The translations under genes were made by a program, and so were the position numbers. Positions 1 to 6,049 of a DNA stretch of 7,032 nt are shown one piece after another. The notes below the pieces were generated by a model. That model searched no databases. It saw only the letters and a program-made list of their open reading frames with translations, and was not told the origin of the DNA. Where the stretch lies: NCBI GenBank assembly GCA_955652855.1, contig CATPCN010000104.1:1-7032 (forward strand), written 5' to 3'. Source of the DNA: an uncultured Chthoniobacterales bacterium. GTDB lineage: Bacteria > Verrucomicrobiota > Verrucomicrobiae > Chthoniobacterales > UBA10450. How positions within the stretch are numbered: position 1 is the stretch's first letter; each line of letters begins with the position of its first letter.

Positions 1-39
1 TCGTGCAGCAGGTGCAGGCCGTGAACAACGAGATCGTGA
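1..39 (+). repeat. 39-bp direct repeat, copy 1 (second copy at 658-696)
   Basis: Bases 1-39 are identical to 658-696 and diverge at base 40 versus 697. The spacing is 657 bp, exactly 219 codons, so both copies are read in the same frame. Copy 2 fits the normal PBP2 sequence after TRL; copy 1 abuts the IVDPNTG motif, where it is out of place. Because copy 1 touches the window edge, its true left extent is unknown. Confidence 0.95.
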
Positions 40-1130
40 TTGTCGATCCAAACACGGGCGACATCCTCGCGCTGGCCTAGTGGCCGACTTACAACCCGAA
101 CCAATTTATCCAAACAATTTCGTCCGAGAAATTCAAAGAGCTGCAGGACGATCCTGACCTTCCGCTTCTGCCGCGCGCGTTTCGTTCGTCCTATCCGCCG
201 GGATCGACATTCAAGGTCGCGGTCGCCCTCGCGGCCCTGGAGAGTGGCGCGATTAGTCCAAAGGACGAATTCCAATGCGTGCCCGCGCTCGAAATCGGCA
301 ATCTCACATTTCACAACTGGAAAAAAGAAAATCGGGGGGCGCTCAATTTTGTTCAGGCGATGACCGAATCGTGCGACACGTGGTTTTATCAGGTCGGCAT
401 CAAGACCGGCGCGGAGCCGATCATCGATTGGGCACAACGCCTCGGCTTCGGGGCGAAGTGCGGAATTCCGTTGCGCGGCGAAGCGGATGGGCGTTTGCCT
501 AACGATCAATACATGAAAGCAACACACGGCCGGAAAATGCTGAATGGCGATATCGCGAACTTGTCGATCGGCCAGGGCGACACGCAGGTCACACCGCTGC
601 AAATGGCCCAGGCGATGGCGATCATCGGCAACGGCGGAACTTTTTATCAAACCCGACTCGTGCAGCAGGTGCAGGCCGTGAACAACGAGATCGTGACCGC
701 TTATCAAGTGCGCGAAAAGAAAACGCTGGAAGCATCGCCGCAAACGCTGGAGGAATTGCACACCGCGTTAGTCGATGTCGTGAACGGAGCGAACGGAACT
801 GCGCATCAAGCGAGCCTCGATACTGTCGAAGTTGCCGGAAAAACCGGCACCGCGCAGTGGGGACCGAAGACCAAAGAACGCACGGCCGCGTGGTTTGCCG
901 GGTTCGTGCCGTCCGATCACCCGCAATACGCTTTCGCCGCGCTTTACGAGGGCGACGTCGGCAGCAAAGTCCACGGCGGATCTTCCGCCGCGCCGATGAT
1001 CGGCGACATTCTCAAAGAGATTTACAAAGAGCAGGAAACCGCGAATGGCCGCGGTCGTCGCCGCGAACCCGCGCGCGCACAAACTCCAGTGCGCCGCGCT
1101 GAGCCGGTGGAAGAAGATCAGTCAGATTAA
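3..1130 (+). CDS. mrdA: Penicillin-binding protein 2 (peptidoglycan D,D-transpeptidase), C-terminal part, interrupted by an in-frame amber codon
   Basis: Class B PBP that cross-links peptidoglycan in the periplasm during cell elongation with RodA; 5' part lies outside the window. One frame reads through from base 3 apart from TAG at 78-80. Before the stop is the family motif IVDPNTGDILALA; after it comes WPTYNPNQF, so TAG stands where Ser (TCG) is expected. The catalytic SxxK is STFK at 204-215 within YPPGSTFK, the second motif is SCD at 369-377 (PBP2 commonly has SxD), and the third is KTGTAQ from 840. The Arg/Glu-rich tail ends at TAA 1128-1130. A GTG at 279 could open an 851-bp ORF but would lack the nucleophile, so it is not a sensible start. 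Bases 1-39 duplicate 658-696 (VQQVQAVNNEIV) and are not the sequence expected before the IVDPNTG strand. As written the gene would be inactive; sequencing error or a decayed duplicate are both possible. PBP2 identity is secure over FtsI-type proteins. Confidence 0.9.
658..696 (+). repeat. 39-bp direct repeat, copy 2
   Basis: Identical to bases 1-39, in the same reading frame of the PBP2 gene. This copy encodes VQQVQAVNNEIV after the strand and loop following the SxD motif, where it looks native. Confidence 0.95.
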
Positions 1131-1147
1131 TGCTCCGCAACAAGATG

Positions 1148-1261
1148 TGTCATCCCGAACGGAGTGAGGGATCTCCCAAGCGCAGTTCACGCCTTCTCCT
1201 GCTTTGTGTGATCAACCTGCTTGGGTGAGGTCCTTCGCCGTCTTCGCGGCTCAGGATGACA
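1148..1261. repeat. Imperfect inverted-repeat element A (REP-like palindrome)
   Basis: The left end TGTCATCCCGAACGG faces the right end GCGGCTCAGGATGACA, giving terminal 8-bp complementarity (TGTCATCC/GGATGACA) with further imperfect pairing. An inner stem pairs CCCAAGC (1175-1181) with GCTTGGG (1219-1225). It has the same length class, orientation and arm sequence as element B at 2372-2484. It fills most of the 136-bp gap between the convergent PBP2 and aldo/keto reductase genes, so its transcript could fold as a bidirectional terminator-like hairpin, though no U-tract is evident. Confidence 0.85.
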
Positions 1262-1266
1262 AGCCG

Positions 1267-2307
1267 CTAAGCCGCCGCCGTTTCCTTCGGCAGTTCCATC
1301 GTGCCTTTGAACTTTGGTTCTTCCGGTTCGAGACCGAAATTGCCCGAATAAAGATTGTCGATCTTGTTCATGTCGTCGCTCGTGAGCGGAGGACCCTCGG
1401 GCGCTTTCGCGAACTCAATCAGCTGCTCTTCGTTGTAAATGTTCGGCAGCGTCGAAGCGACGCGATCATCCGCGAGCAACCATTGCAGCGCGGCCTGGCC
1501 TAACGAGCGCTCGGAATTTTCGAGAAAACGCAGCTTGTCGATCTTTTTCACGCCGTTGAGCAGCCAACTGCGCGGCCGATGGCTCCGATGATCGGTGGGC
1601 GGGAAAATTGTTTCCGCCGTGTATTTTCCTTCGAGCATGCCGGAGGAATGTGTGACGCGAATTAGAAACATCGTCTCCTTACCCGCTTCCGTCGCCGCGT
1701 CATGCATGGCGCGACCGGGATGTTGCTCGAGCATGTTGTAAATGTGTTGAACGCTCGTGATATCGCGTTCGCGGATGCAATTCACGCCTTCGTAAAGCCA
1801 GCCGATCGCCGGCCCGAGCGCGATGCCGTAATACCGAATCTTCCCCGCGGCTTTTAATTTCTCGAGCGTCTTCCAGATCGCATCGTCATAAACCTGTTCC
1901 ATGCGAATGTTGTGCAGTTGCAAAAGATCGACATGATCGGTCTTCAATCGCTTCAGCGCCGCGTCCGTCGCGCGCTCGATCGCTTCCGGGGAAAAATCCT
2001 GCGGGATCTCGCGCTGACCGCGACCGCGCGTTTCGCCGTGCGTGACAAAATCGTACCCGACTTTGGTCGCGATCACGATTTCATCGCGCTGTTCCGGAAA
2101 CGCTTTCGCGATCAGCTCCTCGCTCAAACCATTTCCGTAAGTGTCCGCCGCATCGAAAAGCGTCACACCGAGATCGAACGCCTTGTGCATGAGCGCGATC
2201 GCTTCGCCCTCCGTGAAATTGCCCCACCAACCGGTCGAGATCGTCCAGAGACCGAAGCCGACCTCGCTGACTTTTAAGTCGGTGTTTTTGTATGTGCGAA
2301 ATTTCAT
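1267..2307 (-). CDS. Aldo/keto reductase family oxidoreductase
   Basis: 346-residue cytosolic (beta/alpha)8-barrel NADPH-dependent reductase, the usual length for bacterial aldo/keto reductases of the aryl-alcohol dehydrogenase-like type. The full catalytic tetrad is visible: Asp52 and Tyr57 in FDAADTYGNG, Lys82 in IATKVG and His132 in LLQLHN. The N-terminus (FRTYKNTDLKVSEVGFGLW) is typical, which supports the ATG at 2305-2307; no clear Shine-Dalgarno precedes it. The segment DFVTHGETRGRGQREIP after Lys82 resembles a substrate loop. The late SLGQAALQWLLADDRVASTLPN segment matches the family's cofactor-binding C-terminal part, although the usual Gly-rich IPG signature is degenerate. The gene ends in TAG. 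It is convergent with PBP2 and divergent from the chelatase operon, with an inverted-repeat element on each side. Substrate cannot be predicted. Confidence 0.94.
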   Translation of the reverse strand: MKFRTYKNTDLKVSEVGFGLWTISTGWWGNFTEGEAIALMHKAFDLGVTLFDAADTYGNGLSEELIAKAFPEQRDEIVIATKVGYDFVTHGETRGRGQREIPQDFSPEAIERATDAALKRLKTDHVDLLQLHNIRMEQVYDDAIWKTLEKLKAAGKIRYYGIALGPAIGWLYEGVNCIRERDITSVQHIYNMLEQHPGRAMHDAATEAGKETMFLIRVTHSSGMLEGKYTAETIFPPTDHRSHRPRSWLLNGVKKIDKLRFLENSERSLGQAALQWLLADDRVASTLPNIYNEEQLIEFAKAPEGPPLTSDDMNKIDNLYSGNFGLEPEEPKFKGTMELPKETAAA

Positions 2308-2371
2308 TGAGCTATGAGTTTAACGAAATAAGAAGCAGACGTCCACCGCACAACCTCCAACGTAAAATGCA

Positions 2372-2484
2372 TGTCATCCTGAGCGAAGCGAAGGATCTCA
2401 CACAAACAGTTTGATCACACAAGGCACGAGAAAGCGTGGCCGCGATTGTGAGATCCCTCGCCGTCTATGCGGCTCAGGATGACA
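2372..2484. repeat. Inverted-repeat element B (REP-like palindrome)
   Basis: Perfect 13-bp terminal inverted repeat TGTCATCCTGAGC (2372-2384) / GCTCAGGATGACA (2472-2484), plus an inner 10-bp perfect pair GGATCTCACA (2393-2402) / TGTGAGATCC (2447-2456) around a loop of about 44 nt. The arms are asymmetric: the right arm carries extra bases (CTCGCCGTCTATGCG) as in element A. It lies in the 209-bp divergent region between the reductase and the cbiX-like gene, the place promoters would be expected. No coding capacity, so a non-autonomous repeat rather than an insertion sequence. Confidence 0.9.
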
Positions 2485-2516
2485 GCGCTACAGGTTGATG
2501 GTTAAGTGTAGTCCGC

Positions 2517-3350
2517 ATGGCGAATCCACAGACCAGTGCCGCACTTCTCATCGTCGGACACGGATCGACCGTGAATCCGGATTCGAGCGCCCCGACACTG
2601 GCGCACGCGACTGAAATTCGGCGCCGAAAGATTTATGTCGATGTTAGCTGCGCGTTTTGGAAGGAGGAGCCGAGCTTGCGCGATGCCTTGTCGATGTTTG
2701 CCGACGCGCGCGAGGTTTATGTCGTGCCGAATTTCATCAGCGAAGGTTATTTCACGCAGACAGTGATTCCGCGCGAGCTTGAGTTGAACGGCCGCGTCAC
2801 GACTCGCCCGAACGGTCAGCTCTGGAAGTATTGCGAGCCAGTCGGAAATCATCCGATGATGACCGATCTGCTGCTGCAGCGTGCGCGTGAAGTCGCGCCT
2901 GGAATTCCGGAATCGGAAACAAGTCTACTCATTGTTGCGCACGGAACGGATTTGAACGAAAACAGCGCGGCCGCGGCCAAGCGCGAAGTGGAAAAAATTC
3001 GCGGGCTTGGAAATTATGCGACCGTTCTCAACGTTTACATGGAAGAAGCGCCGCTCGTGGCTGATTGGAGAAAACTGACGACCACTCCAAATGTGGTGGT
3101 CGTCCCGTTTTTCATCTCGGACGGATTGCACAGTTACGAAGATATTCCGGCACTGCTCGGGATTGCGCGGGAAAGCAGCAGCCGCGATCAAAACCGGAAA
3201 GACATCTTCCGGAACGAACTGTACAAGATCGACAATCGTTTATTATTTTACGCGCCGTCGATTGGTACCGATTCGCGTTTTGCCGATATTATCATCGAGC
3301 AAGCGGTGGCCTTTGATCGAGTTGCGGAAAGCGCTACGTTCTCTCGATGA
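2517..3350 (+). CDS. cbiX: CbiX/SirB-like sirohydrochlorin chelatase, two tandem chelatase domains
   Basis: 277 residues made of two class II chelatase half-domains. CbiX proteins insert Co2+ (or Fe2+ for SirB) into sirohydrochlorin, feeding anaerobic cobalamin or siroheme synthesis in the cytosol. Half 1 begins LLIVGHGS (His15) and carries PNFISEGYFTQTVIP (71-85). Half 2 begins LLIVAHGT (His142) and carries PFFISDGLHSYEDIP (197-211) with His205. The second metal-binding His is therefore present only in half 2; half 1 has Tyr78/Phe79 in that area. The ATG at 2517 places the first chelatase strand near the N-terminus as expected; no Shine-Dalgarno is visible. The stop overlaps the next gene's start (ATGA). 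The nearest family picture known to me is DR2241 of Deinococcus, where two such domains are fused to a stabilising and a [4Fe-4S] domain; here those parts seem to be in the gene at 3818. Tetrapyrrole substrate and metal are not determined. Confidence 0.83.
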   Translation: MANPQTSAALLIVGHGSTVNPDSSAPTLAHATEIRRRKIYVDVSCAFWKEEPSLRDALSMFADAREVYVVPNFISEGYFTQTVIPRELELNGRVTTRPNGQLWKYCEPVGNHPMMTDLLLQRAREVAPGIPESETSLLIVAHGTDLNENSAAAAKREVEKIRGLGNYATVLNVYMEEAPLVADWRKLTTTPNVVVVPFFISDGLHSYEDIPALLGIARESSSRDQNRKDIFRNELYKIDNRLLFYAPSIGTDSRFADIIIEQAVAFDRVAESATFSR

Positions 3351-3811
3351 AACCCGCCACACTCAAAATGCTGCAGGACCTCGGCGGGTTTGTGCTGGCG
3401 GGCGATTGCTCGATGGAGCGAATGAAGAAAGCGGCCGAGATAATCCGGGCGGCGCGCGATTATCGCTGGGTCGGCATTTACAAAGTCACCAAAAAAGAAT
3501 TCGCGATCATGGCCGGGACCGGGAACGAGCCGGTGGCTTATCCGCGTTTTCCCCTTACCCAGGGATTATGCGGAGCGGTCCTGGAATCGCGCCGCGCGAT
3601 TACCGTGGGCGACGTGCGGAAGGATCCGCGTTATCTGCCGACGTTTCACACCACGCGATCGGAAATCATTATTCCGATCGTGAACGAGAAGAACCGGATC
3701 ATCGGGATGCTGGACGCGGAGAGCGAGAAAATGAACGCTTTTGGCGACGAAGATCGACAATTCCTCGAACGTGCCGCTTGCGTGTTTGCGCATTGTTTGG
3801 ATAGCAAGTGA
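3347..3811 (+). CDS. GAF domain-containing protein
   Basis: 154-residue single-domain GAF protein, probably cytosolic. The helix at 23-37 leads into RWVGIYKVTKKEFAIMAGTG (40-59), then FPLTQGLCGAVLESRRAITVGDVRKDP, SEIIIPI (105-111) and IIGMLDAESE (118-127), the strand-helix order of GAF domains. Closest by pattern are GAF proteins of the free methionine-(R)-sulfoxide reductase (fRMsr) type. It keeps one cysteine (Cys75, in GLCG) but has TFHTTRSE where that enzyme has a GHIACD-like segment, so the reductase disulfide chemistry is not expected. A ligand-sensing or redox-sensing role is possible but unproven. It overlaps the chelatase by 4 bp (ATGA, translational coupling) and lies 6 bp before the Fe-S-type gene, so it is expressed with them. 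The start is fixed by this overlap. Confidence 0.85.
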   Translation: MKPATLKMLQDLGGFVLAGDCSMERMKKAAEIIRAARDYRWVGIYKVTKKEFAIMAGTGNEPVAYPRFPLTQGLCGAVLESRRAITVGDVRKDPRYLPTFHTTRSEIIIPIVNEKNRIIGMLDAESEKMNAFGDEDRQFLERAACVFAHCLDSK

Positions 3812-3817
3812 AGCGGC

Positions 3818-4462
3818 GTGATGCAAATTAAGCGAGCTCTCGAAGCTGCGCTGAATGAAGACCGTCGCCGATTCGGTCAGATTTCGATTCGAAAAACAAA
3901 CGGCGGCGGTTTCGTTCTCGTTCATCGCGATGATGAAGATGGTGAGCGTTTGCAGATTTTTAGAAATGCAGAGGACGCGGCGGAAATTGCGCGATGGGAC
4001 GATGCGGGAAATTATCGGCCGCTAAAAACTGCGCCGAATCTGCGACATGGCTGGCGATTAGAAATTGTCGATCCTTCCGAACTGCGGCTGGCCCTCGATC
4101 TTTTTTATCCCGGCCGGCTCGCAATCTTCGCAGCGTGGAAGGAAACTCATCTGAGGACGACGCCGCTGCGCGAAACGTTAGATCGACAATCAGGAATGTA
4201 CCGCATCGCCGCAAAGATTTCCGACGAACAAATCAATGAGCTTGTTGGAAATTTCTGTCGATCCGGCGGTGGCTGTTTGCGCACGATTCTTTGGAAGCGC
4301 GATGAACGCGGCACAATTCCATCTACAAAACTACCCGCGGAAAAATTTGATCTGTCTCATGATCAGACCGGACGCGGCGAGCAAGTGATTCCGTTGCTTT
4401 GCCAGGAAGCGTGCAACTTGCTCGTAGCCGACGCGCGCAAAGTCGTTAAAGCTGAGCCGTGA
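3818..4462 (+). CDS. Putative [4Fe-4S] protein resembling the C-terminal part of DR2241-type chelatases
   Basis: 214 residues, no signal peptide or membrane segment. The N-terminal part (about 1-100) is a mixed alpha/beta segment with RRRFGQISIRKTNGGGFVLV and no motif I recognise. The C-terminal part (about 100-205) starts with YPGRLAIFAAWKETHLRTTP and has TLDRQSGMYRIAAKISDEQI, then four cysteines spaced C-x5-C-x41-C-x3-C (Cys147, 153, 195, 199), suited to a [4Fe-4S] cluster. In DR2241 of Deinococcus a stabilising domain and a Fe-S domain follow two CbiX domains; this gene plus the chelatase at 2517 would together have the same plan. That match rests on pattern, order and size, not on an alignment. 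The start may be GTG at 3818 or ATG at 3821; they are adjacent and give nearly the same protein. Its stop overlaps the amidohydrolase start (GTGA). Confidence 0.6.
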   Translation: MMQIKRALEAALNEDRRRFGQISIRKTNGGGFVLVHRDDEDGERLQIFRNAEDAAEIARWDDAGNYRPLKTAPNLRHGWRLEIVDPSELRLALDLFYPGRLAIFAAWKETHLRTTPLRETLDRQSGMYRIAAKISDEQINELVGNFCRSGGGCLRTILWKRDERGTIPSTKLPAEKFDLSHDQTGRGEQVIPLLCQEACNLLVADARKVVKAEP

Positions 4463-5694
4463 TTTATCGCGCGCGCATCGTCGTGACGATGGACGGCCCG
4501 CCGATTGAGAACGGCGCGGTCGCCGTTTCCGGAAACCGCGTTGGCGATGTTGGGAAGTTTAACGAAGTCTCGACGCGAAATGCCGGAAATAGAGTTGTCG
4601 ATCTTGGCGAGCGAGCGCTGCTGCCCGGGCTGATCAATGCGCATTGTCACCTCGATTACACCGGCCTTCGCGGCAAAATTCCGCCGCAGAAATCGTTTGC
4701 CGATTGGATTCGTGCGATCAACGCGGAGAAGACAAAACTCACGGAGCAAGATTATCTCGCGGCGGTCGCGGAAGGCTTTGCGGAAGCGAAGAAGTTTGGA
4801 ACGACGACGATCGCAAACCTGACTGCATTCCCGGAAATGGCCGCGAAGATTACTGAGCCAATCCGGACGTGGTGGTTTGCAGAACTGATCGACGTGCGCA
4901 AACCGAATCGCGCACAAAATTATGTCGATCTTGCCGTCCAGTCGCTGAAAGCGGCCAAGTGCTGGGGCCTGGCGCCGCATGCGCCCTTCACAGCGTCATC
5001 GGATTTATATCGGCGGTGCGAAGAAGTTGCGCGGCGCGAAAATGTTTTGCTGACCACGCACCTCGCGGAATCGCATGAAGAATTTTCTATGTTTCGCGAC
5101 GCAAAGGGGTCCCTTTACCAATTTATGGAAAGCATTGGGCGCGACATGAGCGATTGTAATGGCGAAACGCCGCTCGGTCGTTTTCTAGGAAAACTGCGGG
5201 ATCCCTCGACTTCGCTGCGCTCCGCTCGGGATGACGGATGGCTCGTGGCGCATTTGAATGAAATTGCGCATGACGATTTCGATTTGCTGGAAAGATCGAC
5301 AGGAAAATTTCACGTCGTTCATTGTCCGCGCAGTCACAAATATTTTGACCATTCACGATTTCCGTTTCAAAGATTGCGCGAGATCGGATTCAACATTTGT
5401 CTAGGAACCGATAGTCTCGCGAGCAATTCCGATCTGAGCTTGTTTGGGGAGATGCGTGCGTTTCATCAGCATGAACCGAGTGTTTCACCGCGCGAAATTT
5501 TTGCGATGGCGACCACGAGCGCGGCACGGGCATTGGGCAAACCGCATGTGCTCGGTGGCATCCGGGCCGGATACTTGGCCGATCTGATTGCCATTCCATT
5601 CGAAAGCGGAGGCGATGTTTTTGAGAAGATCATCGCGTTCGACGGGCCGGTTCCGTGGTTGATGATCGACGGCGATACACGCGACAAGGTGTGA
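4459..5694 (+). CDS. Metal-dependent amidohydrolase (cytosine/aminofutalosine/SAH deaminase-like)
   Basis: 411-residue cytosolic TIM-barrel hydrolase of the amidohydrolase superfamily, the branch that deaminates nucleosides and aminated heterocycles. Metal and catalytic residues visible: His62 and His64 in NAHCHLDYTGLRG, His201 in TTHLAES, His265 in WLVAHLNE, His293 in VVHCPRSH and Asp318 in LGTDSLAS. The N-terminal strand MIYRARIVVTMDG and the late GGIRAGYLADLIAI are the flanking beta-sandwich. Length is ordinary. The start is GTG at 4459, overlapping the previous stop (GTGA), which suggests translational coupling. Residues 247-259 (RDPSTSLRSARDD, 5197-5235) are encoded by an arm of the dispersed palindromic repeat and appear to be an insertion in a surface loop just before the His265 strand. 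Aminodeoxyfutalosine deaminase of menaquinone synthesis is one candidate, but no menaquinone genes lie nearby, so the substrate is left open. Confidence 0.9.
   Translation: MIYRARIVVTMDGPPIENGAVAVSGNRVGDVGKFNEVSTRNAGNRVVDLGERALLPGLINAHCHLDYTGLRGKIPPQKSFADWIRAINAEKTKLTEQDYLAAVAEGFAEAKKFGTTTIANLTAFPEMAAKITEPIRTWWFAELIDVRKPNRAQNYVDLAVQSLKAAKCWGLAPHAPFTASSDLYRRCEEVARRENVLLTTHLAESHEEFSMFRDAKGSLYQFMESIGRDMSDCNGETPLGRFLGKLRDPSTSLRSARDDGWLVAHLNEIAHDDFDLLERSTGKFHVVHCPRSHKYFDHSRFPFQRLREIGFNICLGTDSLASNSDLSLFGEMRAFHQHEPSVSPREIFAMATTSAARALGKPHVLGGIRAGYLADLIAIPFESGGDVFEKIIAFDGPVPWLMIDGDTRDKV
5198..5235 (-). repeat. Single arm of the dispersed GTCATCC-type repeat inside a coding sequence
   Basis: On the minus strand it starts GTCATCCCGAGCGGAGCGCA and ends in GAGGGATCCC. 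It is the same kind of sequence as the left arms of elements A (1149) and B (2373), but in opposite orientation and without the second long arm. It is 38 bp in phase with the host frame, adding about 13 residues without a stop. Confidence 0.85.
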
Positions 5695-5755
5695 CGCTAC
5701 GATTCTCAATTTCGCTTCTTTCTCTCAAAACTGAAATATTCTCCGCTTTGCGATT

Positions 5756-6049
5756 ATGGCCAAGATCATCATTATAGACGACGAACCGGCAATGGTAGAG
5801 GTGATCGTGACGCTCTGTCGCGAAAAAGGGCATCAAGTTTTTCCGTTTAATTCCGCGCCGAAAGCGGTGGAACAGCTCGACAGTATCGCGCCGCAAGTGG
5901 TGATCGCGGACATCAAAATGGAAACGATGACCGGGTTCGATGTGCTGCGGCACATTCGCGAACATCATCGGCAGACGGCTGTTATTTTGATTACGGCGTA
6001 TTTCATCGGTCGAGACGGCGGTGGAGGCGATGAAAATGGGCGCGTATGA
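5756..6049 (+). CDS. NtrC-type response regulator, receiver domain fragment (5' part of a frameshifted gene)
   Basis: N-terminal CheY-like receiver domain of a two-component regulator. Acidic pocket Asp8/Asp9 in IIIIDDEP, phospho-acceptor Asp52 in VVIADIKM, and the switch Thr80 in VILITAY are all present. The expected following sequence, SSVETAVEAMKMGAYDYV, is found but in the next frame (about 6003-6056). One extra T in the run at 6001-6003 breaks the frame, so this ORF ends in a glycine-rich nonsense tail (FIGRDGGGGDENGRV). A second shift at 6056-6057 moves the remaining protein into the third frame. The ATG at 5756 is the only sensible start; there is no clear Shine-Dalgarno, and 61 bp separate it from the amidohydrolase. 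The cognate kinase is not in the window. Confidence 0.88.
   Translation: MAKIIIIDDEPAMVEVIVTLCREKGHQVFPFNSAPKAVEQLDSIAPQVVIADIKMETMTGFDVLRHIREHHRQTAVILITAYFIGRDGGGGDENGRV

Larger units (their letters stand above)
41..5301. other. Dispersed octamer TGTCGATC / GATCGACA, 14 copies
   Basis: TGTCGATC starts at 41, 562, 1356, 1536, 4066, 4256, 4596 and 4923; its complement GATCGACA starts at 202, 1926, 3227, 3752, 4181 and 5294. All lie inside coding sequences. Counted by eye; random sequence of this length would give well under one on both strands. The extended consensus is roughly aTTGTCGATCTT. None occurs after 5301 (the regulator gene). Confidence 0.7.

Noticed and set aside
78..80. Amber codon recoded as an amino acid
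   Set aside because: The aldo/keto reductase in the same window appears to terminate naturally at TAG (1267-1269, minus strand), and no other in-frame TAG is seen in a conserved gene.
279..1130. A free-standing short PBP starting at GTG 279
   Set aside because: It would begin after the SxxK nucleophile (204-215) in mid-domain; homology clearly continues upstream in the same frame.
1148..1261. Classic rho-independent terminator between PBP2 and the reductase
   Set aside because: Stems are imperfect and long with no T-tract after them; better described as a member of the dispersed repeat family.
3091..3804. A long 237-residue open frame overlapping the chelatase and GAF genes
   Set aside because: Its Arg-rich, low-complexity translation is a frame shadow; the two overlapped genes have clear domain motifs in their own frames.
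4363..4980. A 205-residue minus-strand open frame
   Set aside because: It lies opposite the amidohydrolase and Fe-S genes and has no recognisable motif; typical antisense shadow in GC-rich codons.
1148..5235. CRISPR array or insertion sequence
   Set aside because: The repeats are few, irregularly spaced and themselves palindromic, and no transposase or Cas protein is encoded.
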